Origin: Cyclobacteriaceae bacterium
GTDB taxonomy: Bacteria; Bacteroidota; Bacteroidia; Cytophagales; Cyclobacteriaceae
DNA: 6,175 bases
Direction of reading: 5' to 3'
Assembly (NCBI GenBank): GCA_019751475.1
Contig: JAIENH010000276.1
Location: forward strand, 1-6,175
A program made the position numbers and the translations under genes. The notes below the pieces were generated by a model. The model searched no databases and was not told the origin of the DNA. It saw nothing but the letters and a program-made list of their open reading frames with translations. Positions 1 through 5,808 of the stretch are shown here, one piece after another (position 1 is the stretch's first letter; each line of letters starts with the position of its first letter).

Positions 1-271
1 CATTGAAAGAGATCACCAGCGGCCTAGTCGATTTGTTGGTGACATCCGTGCGCTCGTAGTACGTATACTCCAGGGCAGCGATGGCCTTTCCGTCCTCATC
101 CCACACGGGCTGCGTGCCGGTCACCACTGTATATGGAAATCGCTTTCCTTTTACAGTCACTTCACCGGTGGTGGTCACAGTGGAATCTGCCTGAAGCTTA
201 CGCACTTTTTGTGCTAGCCCGGACACGGAGGTAAAAAGTATGAGTACAAAAGCCAGGTGAATTTTTTTCAT
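1..271 (-). CDS. S10 family serine carboxypeptidase-like protein, N-terminal part (runs off left edge)
   Basis: The minus-strand frame opens with ATG at 271-269 and stays open for 90 codons to the window edge. Residues 1-20 form a Sec signal peptide: a KK start, a hydrophobic core, and probable cleavage after SGLA before Gln21. The mature start carries a TTTGEVTVKGKRFPYTVVTG stretch, then TQPVWDEDGKAIA and YTYYERTDV, and the fragment ends in RPLVISFN. From family knowledge, this order is typical of bacterial S10 carboxypeptidases, where the next residues would be the GGPG oxyanion-hole motif. The catalytic Ser, Asp and His lie outside the window, so activity cannot be judged. The expected role is a secreted or periplasmic peptidase acting on peptide C-termini. 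It is transcribed divergently from the lipoprotein gene at 396. No clear Shine-Dalgarno sequence precedes the start, as is usual in Bacteroidota. Family assignment is fairly secure; the exact substrate is unknown. Confidence 0.82.
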   Translation of the reverse strand, partial: MKKIHLAFVLILFTSVSGLAQKVRKLQADSTVTTTGEVTVKGKRFPYTVVTGTQPVWDEDGKAIAALEYTYYERTDVTNKSTRPLVISFN

Positions 272-395
272 GGGTAATTGTTTTTTGCCGTCAAACTACT
301 GCATTTTGAAAAGCAACCACCACACTTTTTATACCGATGGCAGGCCGTTTTCCGGCAAGCGGTGAATTGTTATCTTGCATAAAACACAAGAAGGT
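272..395. promoter_or_regulatory. Divergent intergenic region with weak promoter-like elements
   Basis: This 124-base gap separates two genes read in opposite directions, so promoters for both should lie in it. On the minus strand, TAGTTTG (298-292) lies 21 bases before the S10 start and resembles a shortened Bacteroidota -7 element (TAnnTTTG). The nearest upstream TTG (316-314) is only 15 bases away, which is short for that promoter class. On the plus strand, TATCTTG (371-377) lies 18 bases before the lipoprotein ATG, but no clean TTG -33 element sits at the right distance. A small GCCG/CGGC hairpin with a TTTTC loop lies at 345-357. The motif matches are weak; the case rests mainly on the gene arrangement. 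Confidence 0.35.
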
Positions 396-812
396 ATGCG
401 AATTTCTACCTGGGCTTTGATTTTGGTGATGTTTTGCGCAGCATGCAAAAAAGAGAGCGGGCCATCCTCAGCTGAAGGCAAGTGGGCATATACCACACCT
501 GACGGTAAAATAGCCGTGACGTTTGACCTCGTTAAAAATTCTTCCGGCTCACTGGACATTCAAAATCCTACCATGGTGGTAGACGGTGTATCGGGTAATG
601 CTGTAGCCCAACTGTCTGGTGTGAGTCTGCCTTCGATTACCTCCATTCGGATAAGTGCTAATGATGCCAAATTGGTTTATCCTTACTCCATCACGTTTGC
701 TAACGGCAAGGTGAGCGGTGACTTCAAGCGCATTGACGTGCCTGCAGGCGAGTATACATTTCCATGGGGATCGGTAAAGACATTGACAGCCGTAGCGATT
801 GGCAGGCCGTAG
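396..812 (+). CDS. Small lipoprotein of unknown function (138 aa)
   Basis: I do not recognise the family. The N-terminus MRISTWALILVMFCAAC is a lipoprotein signal with lipidation expected at Cys17 (FCAAC; Cys at -3 is unusual but the AAC core is normal), followed by KKESG. This predicts an acylated protein anchored in the periplasm or outer membrane. Residues 28-138 are a compact domain rich in alternating hydrophobic residues, compatible with a beta-sandwich or small barrel: EGKWAYTTPDGK, then ITSIRIS, LVYPYSITFANGKVSGDFKR and a C-terminal TAVAIGRP. The motif of strands joined by DGK and NGK turns resembles lipocalin-like lipoproteins, but this is only a structural guess. An in-frame TTG at 375 would put seven residues (including charged ones) in front of the signal peptide, so ATG at 396 is preferred; AAGAAGG lies immediately upstream. 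The next gene starts 61 bases downstream on the same strand. Confidence 0.78.
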   Translation: MRISTWALILVMFCAACKKESGPSSAEGKWAYTTPDGKIAVTFDLVKNSSGSLDIQNPTMVVDGVSGNAVAQLSGVSLPSITSIRISANDAKLVYPYSITFANGKVSGDFKRIDVPAGEYTFPWGSVKTLTAVAIGRP

Positions 813-820
813 GTACGATT

Positions 821-852
821 TTTGATCTCGTTGGTTCAAACTTTATAACTTG
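821..852 (+). promoter_or_regulatory. Candidate Bacteroidota-type promoter for the gene at 874
   Basis: TTTG at 821-824 and TAACTTG at 846-852 are separated by 21 bases and lie in the short gap after the lipoprotein stop codon. They approximate the Bacteroidota TTTG / TAnnTTTG pair, with one base missing from the -7 element. A start of transcription a few bases beyond 852 would leave a leader of roughly 15 bases before the ATG at 874. The match is imperfect and read-through from the upstream gene is also possible. Confidence 0.35.
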
Positions 853-873
853 CCTCGTTAAACAAAATCAAGG

Positions 874-1347
874 ATGCTTCTATCACTACTCTTGTTGCCG
901 CTGTTTTTGCTTCCGCAGGAGGAGGTGCCTTACAAGCCAGCCGAGGAAATCAAAGTCGAATTAGACTACAAATTCAAGCAACGCCCATCCGTTGATAACC
1001 TTACGGTGGATTACGGGGAAACGCGTGAACAACACGAGCGGAGAAAAGTGTCGGGGCCGCTGCCTTACCTCATGGTAAATTTTACTGTCCTGTCACTAAA
1101 AGAAGGAGAGGTTCGCATACGCGGCATCAACAACCTGGGCAATTCAGTTGTCACCAAGAAAGCTGAAGTTGGCACTACGTTTAAAATTGACTTAGGCTAC
1201 ACAGACGATATGAAAGACCGAGTTTCACCCTACGAATTCAATATCTATTTCTTATCGCCTGAAAAGAAAAACCTGAGCCGGGTGCACCTCTTGGTACTGG
1301 AGGACGGCACTTTTTTGATCAATGGCGAGAAGCGGGGCAAGTTCTAA
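874..1347 (+). CDS. Exported protein of unknown function (157 aa)
   Basis: The product is not assigned to a named family. The N-terminus MLLSLLLLPLFLLPQEEVPY is strongly hydrophobic to residue 14, then turns acidic and polar, which suggests a Sec signal with a mature protein starting near Gln15. It is odd in having no positive charge before the hydrophobic core. A TAA lies five codons upstream in frame and no ATG, GTG or TTG lies between, so this start is forced. The mature part is charged (EEIKVELDYKFKQRPSVDN, GETREQHERRKV), has beta-strand-like stretches (LPYLMVNFTVLSL, EVRIRGINN), an IDLGYTDDMKDRV segment, and ends LVLEDGTFLINGEKRGKF, the kind of conserved tail that argues for a real gene. 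It shares strand with its neighbours but a promoter-like element precedes the next gene, so it need not belong to the deacetylase operon. Exported structural or envelope role is inference only. Confidence 0.75.
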   Translation: MLLSLLLLPLFLLPQEEVPYKPAEEIKVELDYKFKQRPSVDNLTVDYGETREQHERRKVSGPLPYLMVNFTVLSLKEGEVRIRGINNLGNSVVTKKAEVGTTFKIDLGYTDDMKDRVSPYEFNIYFLSPEKKNLSRVHLLVLEDGTFLINGEKRGKF

Positions 1348-1360
1348 TTCGGCAGTTGTA

Positions 1361-1420
1361 TTGAAATCAGACCGCTTGTATCAACTTTGCAACACGGGTT
1401 TTTGCTCTGTCGTACATTTG
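1361..1420 (+). promoter_or_regulatory. Two overlapping promoter-like elements upstream of the deacetylase gene
   Basis: In the 87-base gap before the PIG-L gene, TTG (1361-1363) is followed after 18 bases by CAACTTTG (1382-1389), one mismatch from TAnnTTTG. A second set uses TTTG (1386-1389) as the upstream half, 23 bases before TACATTTG (1413-1420), an exact match to the Bacteroidota -7 consensus. The second would start transcription only about 8-11 bases before the ATG at 1435, the first about 40 bases before it. Either would make the deacetylase, microprotein and symporter genes a transcription unit separate from the upstream gene. This is motif matching by eye; no start site is known. 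Confidence 0.45.
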
Positions 1421-1434
1421 CCCGACTAATCTTT

Positions 1435-3945
1435 ATGAGAAGACAATTATCCATTTTACTTCTGTGCATATCCACACTAACCATTGCACAGCGCCAGCCG
1501 GATGCGTCTGCCATCCAACTTAAGTTGAAGAAATTAAATATTTTGGCTTCGGTGCTGTACGTAGCCGCTCATCCCGATGATGAAAACACACGGGCCATCA
1601 CCTTCATGGCAAACGACCGCCTCGCGACTACCGCCTACCTGTCGATGACGCGTGGTGACGGAGGTCAAAATCTGATCGGCCCCGAAATCAGAGATCAGCT
1701 TGGACTCATTCGTACGCAGGAACTATTAGCCGCCAGGCGCCTGGATGGAGGTCAGCAATTTTTTACTCGCGCCAATGACTTTGGCTTTTCAAAAAATGCA
1801 ACAGAGACCTTCGCCATCTGGGGAAAAAATGAAATTCTTTCAGATGTATCCCGCGTGATGCGGCAATTCAAACCAGATATTATTCTTACCCGCTTTCCAC
1901 CTGATGAACGGGCTGGTCACGGTCATCACACCGCTTCTGCGGTATTGGCGCAAGAGGCATTTGACCTTACGAACAGACCAGATTTCCTTCCCGAACAAGT
2001 AAAAGAATTTGGTACCTGGCAAGTAAAGCGCCTTTACACAAACACCGGCCGCTGGTGGAACCAAAAGATTGATGAGAACACTCCGGGTGTAGTAAGCGTT
2101 GACATGGGAACATACAATACACTGCTGGGTAAGTCGTACTCAGAGATCGCAGCCGAAAGCCGGTCGCAACATAAGAGCCAGGGCTTTGGATCAGCGGGCA
2201 GGCGTGGCAGTTCTCAAGAGTTTTTTGAATATGCAAAAGGAGAGAAGGCGGGTAAAGACCTTTTTGACGGTATCAACACTACTTGGGTGCGTGTAGCTGG
2301 TGGAGACAAAGTGCAACCACTCGTTGAAAAAGCTATCAAGGAATTTAATCCTGAAAACCTATCGGCTTCTATTCCCGCTTTACTTCAAATCAGAAAATCG
2401 ATATCAGCCTTATCGCCCTCTATCTGGAAAGACAGAAAGCTAAAGGAAGTAAATCAGCTCATTCAAGATTGCACGGGCCTGTTTGCTGAAGCAACAGCCG
2501 ATCAGCCATGGGTTGCCCCGGGAGATCCAGTAACAAGTTCGTTTGAATGGGTGAACCGTTCCAATGTTCCTGTAAAGATTTTGCAGATGCAGAGCAATGC
2601 GCTCCTGATCGACACTACTGCCAATCTTGATTTAGGTTTCAACAAACTCAATACATTTAAAGTCAAAAGATCGTTATCGCCATCATTAACATACTCCGCA
2701 CCGTATTGGCTTCTGGAAGACCACTCATTAGGATTATTTTACGTGGCTTCTCCTGAGTTGATAGGAAAGCCTGAGAATGATCCCGCAGTAAATATCAGTT
2801 GTATGGTGGAGATCAACGGTGAGAAATTGGCTATCAATGTGCCACTCATTTACAAATGGACTGATCCTGTAAAGGGTGAATTGTCACGGCCGTTTGAAGT
2901 GGTTCCTCCTGCTTTTGTCAACCTTTCGCAGAAGGTTTATGTGATGAACAACACACAAGCTCGTGCTGTAAACGTATTGGTGAAGTCGTCAGCTGCCAGC
3001 AAACTAATGGGCAGCGTGAGTCTTGCTCTTCCTGTTGGATGGAAATCTGAACCAACCGCAATACCCGTGGAGTTGACAAAGCGGGGTGAAGAAAAGAAAC
3101 TTGAATTCATGGTAACTCCAACAAGCGATGAAGGCGCGTTTACCATTGGTGCTCAGATTGAAGTGCAAGGCAAAGTCTATAATCGGGCGGTTCAGTCTAT
3201 CGTGTATGATCATATTCCTTACCAGACGTTGCAGCCACTCTCTGAGTCGAAGGTGGTGAGGATTGACTTGAAAAAAGAAGGACAGCTCATCGGGTACATT
3301 GCCGGTGCCGGTGATGAGATTCCCGGTGCCCTACGCAACATGGGCTATGAAGTGTGGGAAATGAAAAACGAAGAGGTAACTCCAGCGAACTTGCAACGGC
3401 TGGATGCAGTCGTGTTAGGAATTCGCGCGCTCAATACCAACGAACGCCTGCGTCATTTTATTGGCGACTTACTTGAGTACGTTAAGAAGGGCGGTACCAT
3501 GATCGTGCAATACAACACCAGCTCTGACCTGGAGGTAGACAAGGATAAATTTTCTCCTTTTCCGTTGAATATTTCGCGTGAGCGTGTAACTGAAGAAAAT
3601 ACCCCTGTGCGAATTTTAAAACCCGATCATCCAGCTTTGAATACGCCTAACAAAATCACTGCGCAGGACTTTAACGGATGGGTGCAGGAGCGAGGTCTTT
3701 ATTTCCCTGATAAATGGGATGCAAATTTTGAGGCTTTGCTATCATGCAATGATGCCGGAGAGCCCGCTCGTGACGGCAGCTTGCTCATTGCAAAGTATGG
3801 CACGGGCCACTATGTGTATACAGGCTTGTCATTCTTCCGAGAATTACCGGAAGGGGTAGTGGGGGCTTATAAGTTATTTGCGAACCTGGCATCGCTGGGC
3901 AAGTCACCCAAGCCTCAGACACAAAAAATAAAATCCTCGAAATGA
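1435..3945 (+). CDS. Secreted multidomain PIG-L family (LmbE-like) deacetylase
   Basis: This 836-residue exported enzyme belongs to the PIG-L/LmbE family, zinc hydrolases that remove acyl groups from N-acylated sugars and related amines. Residues 1-18 are a Sec signal (MRRQLSILLLCISTLTIA, cleavage before Gln19). The catalytic domain spans about 35-290: AAHPDDE at 44-50 supplies zinc ligands His46 and Asp49 and the likely catalytic base Asp48, and GHGHH at 161-165 supplies the later His ligand. SMTRGDGGQN at 70-79 is typical of this large subfamily. Residues about 355-475 and 485-590 look like beta-sandwich domains, the second resembling NEW3/alpha-galactosidase-associated modules. Residues about 605-815 resemble a ThuA/class I amidotransferase-like fold (GYIAGAGDEIPGALRNMGYE, then LDAVVLGIRAL) without an evident catalytic Cys, so it is probably a binding or structural domain. 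An in-frame TTG at 1387 would add 16 residues ahead of the signal peptide, so ATG at 1435 is chosen. Its stop overlaps the next start. The substrate is unknown. Confidence 0.9.
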   Translation: MRRQLSILLLCISTLTIAQRQPDASAIQLKLKKLNILASVLYVAAHPDDENTRAITFMANDRLATTAYLSMTRGDGGQNLIGPEIRDQLGLIRTQELLAARRLDGGQQFFTRANDFGFSKNATETFAIWGKNEILSDVSRVMRQFKPDIILTRFPPDERAGHGHHTASAVLAQEAFDLTNRPDFLPEQVKEFGTWQVKRLYTNTGRWWNQKIDENTPGVVSVDMGTYNTLLGKSYSEIAAESRSQHKSQGFGSAGRRGSSQEFFEYAKGEKAGKDLFDGINTTWVRVAGGDKVQPLVEKAIKEFNPENLSASIPALLQIRKSISALSPSIWKDRKLKEVNQLIQDCTGLFAEATADQPWVAPGDPVTSSFEWVNRSNVPVKILQMQSNALLIDTTANLDLGFNKLNTFKVKRSLSPSLTYSAPYWLLEDHSLGLFYVASPELIGKPENDPAVNISCMVEINGEKLAINVPLIYKWTDPVKGELSRPFEVVPPAFVNLSQKVYVMNNTQARAVNVLVKSSAASKLMGSVSLALPVGWKSEPTAIPVELTKRGEEKKLEFMVTPTSDEGAFTIGAQIEVQGKVYNRAVQSIVYDHIPYQTLQPLSESKVVRIDLKKEGQLIGYIAGAGDEIPGALRNMGYEVWEMKNEEVTPANLQRLDAVVLGIRALNTNERLRHFIGDLLEYVKKGGTMIVQYNTSSDLEVDKDKFSPFPLNISRERVTEENTPVRILKPDHPALNTPNKITAQDFNGWVQERGLYFPDKWDANFEALLSCNDAGEPARDGSLLIAKYGTGHYVYTGLSFFRELPEGVVGAYKLFANLASLGKSPKPQTQKIKSSK

Positions 3946-4070
3946 GCGAAGTGCCTGGTAATGAAAAACCCCCTGTGTTCAGCCGCTGGAGCGGGTGGTA
4001 TTGGCTGGTACTGCTTACCATGCTGGCACAAGTCGTAACCTATCTCTTTATCACCTTTTCGTTTCAATGA
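3942..4070 (+). CDS. 42-residue single-span membrane protein, candidate symporter accessory subunit
   Basis: A short open frame fills the gap between deacetylase and symporter exactly. Its ATG (3942-3944) overlaps the deacetylase TGA, and its own TGA (4068-4070) overlaps the symporter ATG, so both junctions are ATGA. The product has a polar N-terminus (MSEVPGNEKPPVFSRW, residues 1-16), an aromatic border (SGWYW) and one hydrophobic span at about 19-39 (WYWLVLLTMLAQVVTYLFITF), ending SFQ. The Lys and Arg before the span favour a cytoplasmic N-terminus. Known precedent: some sodium symporters have tiny membrane partners encoded just upstream (the DUF4212 small subunit and YhdT beside SSS symporters, MetS in the NSS family). 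I infer a similar stabilising or regulatory role here. The span between the two long genes, the exact stop-start fit and the membrane-protein composition make it likely to be real, but expression is not shown and no homology was checked. Confidence 0.75.
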   Translation: MSEVPGNEKPPVFSRWSGWYWLVLLTMLAQVVTYLFITFSFQ

Positions 4071-5758
4071 ACGCGATCGACTGGATTGTCTTATTCGGAA
4101 CGCTAGCCCTTATCGTAAGCTATGGTGTTTGGAAAACGCGGGGTGCCAGCAATATGCAGGGTTATTTGTTGGGTAATAAGAGCCTGCCCTGGTGGACAGT
4201 TTGCTTGTCTATCATGGCCACGCAAGCCAGTGCGATCACATTTTTATCAACGCCCGGCCAGGCCTATGAGGATGGTATGCGATTCCTTCAGTTTTACTTT
4301 GGGCTGCCGCTGGCCATGATCATTTTGTCTATCACAGCTGTGCCGCTGTATCACAAGCTGAAGGTCTTTACCGCATACGAATACTTGGAGACACGCTTCG
4401 ACCGCAAAACCCGTACACTGGCAGCTTTTTATTTTTTGATGCTCCGCGGACTATCGGTCGGGATCACCATCTACGCACCAGCACTGATCCTTTCTACTAT
4501 TTTAGGATGGGATATTCATCTCACCACATTGCTGATCGGTTCATTAGTGATGATCTACACCGTAACAGGCGGCACCAAAGCGGTGAGCATTACGCAAAAG
4601 TATCAGTTGGCCATCATTATGGGTGGCATGATCACTGCCGCGTCCATCGCTTTTTCAAAACTTCCAGATGGTGTTACGTTTGGCAATACATTTCAACTGG
4701 CAGGGGAGATGGGCAAGATGAATTTGATCAATTTGTCTTTCAATCTCTCTGATCGTTACAACATCTGGTCAGGTCTCATCGGTGGACTTTTTCTTTTTCT
4801 TTCCTATTTCGGTGCCGATCAGTCGCAGGTGGGGCGCTACCTGGGCGGAAGCTCCATTACCGAGAGTCGCTTGGGTTTGATCTTTAATGGTTTGCTTAAA
4901 GTGCCCATGCAGTTTATCATCCTCTACATCGGTATTTTAATTTTTGTCTTTTATCAGTTTCACCAGGCACCCCTTATCCATAACCAGGCATTGCAACGCC
5001 AGGCCATGAGTACCAGCGCTGCCACGGATTTAACCAAACTGGAGTCGTCCTATTCGGTAGTATTTCAGGAACGTAAAGAGATTGCTGGAAAATTGGTGAC
5101 GGCCATACAGCAAGGAGATAATCCAGCAATAGAGAACACCAAAGCGGCTTTGGCCGAAGTCCAGAAAAACGAAGCAGGCCTTCGCACCCAGGCAAAGCAA
5201 GCCATCAAGAAGGCCCTTCCAAAGGCTAATACTCAGGACAAGGACTACGTCTTTATAAATTTCGTGATGACTTATCTGCCCCACGGATTGATTGGTCTTC
5301 TTCTGGCCGTGGTATTTTCAGCCGCCATGTCATCTACTGCTTCTGAGTTGAACGCACTGGCATCAACAAGTGCTGTGGATATTTATAAGCGCTCCATCCG
5401 GCCAGCAGAAAATGATGGACACTACGTCAAGGCCTCGAAGTGGCTCACGGCCGGATGGGCCGTATTTGCCATGATCTTTGCGAGTCTTGCCAATCAGGCT
5501 GAGAACCTCATTCAATTTGTGAACATTGTCGGCTCTCTTTTTTACGGCACCATACTCGGTATTTTCTTATCGGCCTTCTATATTAAGTATCTCCGATCAA
5601 CAGCTGTCTTCTGGGCAGCTATCGTAGGCGAAGCAGTGATTTTGTACCTGTATTTCTTTACCGATGTTGCGTTCCTCTTGTACAATATTGTAGGATGTGT
5701 CGTGGTAGTTGGTGTGGCCTTTATACTACAGACAATTGAAAATAAATCATCCCGCTAA
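4067..5758 (+). CDS. Sodium:solute symporter (SSS family) with a long charged insertion
   Basis: This 563-residue inner-membrane protein is a secondary transporter of the solute:sodium symporter family, using the Na+ gradient to import an organic solute. Family marks in order: GYLLGNKSLPWWT (32-44) leading into LSIMATQASAITFLSTPGQA; YTVTGGTKAVSITQKYQ (164-180), a conserved SSS stretch; DQSQVGRYL (251-259); and LPHGLIGLLLAVVFSAAMSS (404-423), whose helix in vSGLT contributes the sodium-site serines, here Ser422 and Ser423, then ASELNALAS and VDIYKR. About 13 hydrophobic segments are visible. Residues about 299-393 are a charged, Ala/Lys/Glu/Gln-rich insertion. An in-frame GTG at 3995 was rejected because the ATG at 4067 fits the SSS N-terminus (MNAIDWIVLFGTLALIVSYG) and the ATGA overlap. 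There is no A- or G-rich ribosome site before this ATG, which favours translational coupling. The transported solute is unknown; sugar-like or amine-containing compounds are suggested only by the adjacent deacetylase. Confidence 0.9.
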   Translation: MNAIDWIVLFGTLALIVSYGVWKTRGASNMQGYLLGNKSLPWWTVCLSIMATQASAITFLSTPGQAYEDGMRFLQFYFGLPLAMIILSITAVPLYHKLKVFTAYEYLETRFDRKTRTLAAFYFLMLRGLSVGITIYAPALILSTILGWDIHLTTLLIGSLVMIYTVTGGTKAVSITQKYQLAIIMGGMITAASIAFSKLPDGVTFGNTFQLAGEMGKMNLINLSFNLSDRYNIWSGLIGGLFLFLSYFGADQSQVGRYLGGSSITESRLGLIFNGLLKVPMQFIILYIGILIFVFYQFHQAPLIHNQALQRQAMSTSAATDLTKLESSYSVVFQERKEIAGKLVTAIQQGDNPAIENTKAALAEVQKNEAGLRTQAKQAIKKALPKANTQDKDYVFINFVMTYLPHGLIGLLLAVVFSAAMSSTASELNALASTSAVDIYKRSIRPAENDGHYVKASKWLTAGWAVFAMIFASLANQAENLIQFVNIVGSLFYGTILGIFLSAFYIKYLRSTAVFWAAIVGEAVILYLYFFTDVAFLLYNIVGCVVVVGVAFILQTIENKSSR

Positions 5759-5787
5759 TCACGCCCATGCGGGATTAGCGGGATGAT
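5746..5787. terminator. Bidirectional hairpin terminator between convergent genes
   Basis: A perfect 15-bp inverted repeat has arms at 5746-5760 and 5773-5787 (ATCATCCCGCTAATC and its complement), with a 12-base loop that can add a 3-bp CGC/GCG extension (5762-5764 with 5769-5771). It lies between the convergent symporter and DUF2911 genes. The left arm includes the last codons and the TAA (5756-5758) of the symporter. After the hairpin, minus-strand transcripts run into a T-rich tract (TTTATTTTC, complement of 5737-5745), a good intrinsic terminator; plus-strand transcripts meet only CTTAAAAG, a poorer one. Efficiency in either direction is untested. Confidence 0.8.
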
Positions 5788-5808
5788 CTTAAAAGAGAAT
5801 TAGACTGA

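Noticed and set aside
375..395. TTG start extending the lipoprotein by seven residues
   Set aside because: It would place charged residues ahead of a normal lipoprotein signal; ATG at 396 gives a standard leader.
764..964. 66-residue plus-strand frame across the end of the lipoprotein gene and the start of the next
   Set aside because: Rich in Cys, Arg and aromatic residues with no domain, and it overlaps two better supported genes; a shadow frame.
1387..1434. TTG start extending the deacetylase by 16 residues
   Set aside because: The extension lies over the promoter-like elements and would bury the clear Sec signal that begins MRRQLS at 1435.
1435..1500. Deacetylase as a lipoprotein through Cys11
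   Set aside because: LLLC has Leu at -1, which does not fit a lipobox, while TIA before Gln19 fits signal peptidase I.
1840..2236. Antisense open frames inside the deacetylase gene
   Set aside because: Composition is unlike a protein, no motif or start context, and the plus strand carries a conserved enzyme domain here.
3995..4066. GTG start extending the symporter by 24 residues
   Set aside because: The added residues are not like an SSS N-terminus and fall out of frame over the 42-residue gene; ATG at 4067 makes the ATGA overlap.
4974..5284. Antisense open frames opposite the symporter insertion
   Set aside because: Considered in case the insertion marked another gene, but both are Cys/Trp-rich shadows and the plus-strand frame is continuous with the symporter.
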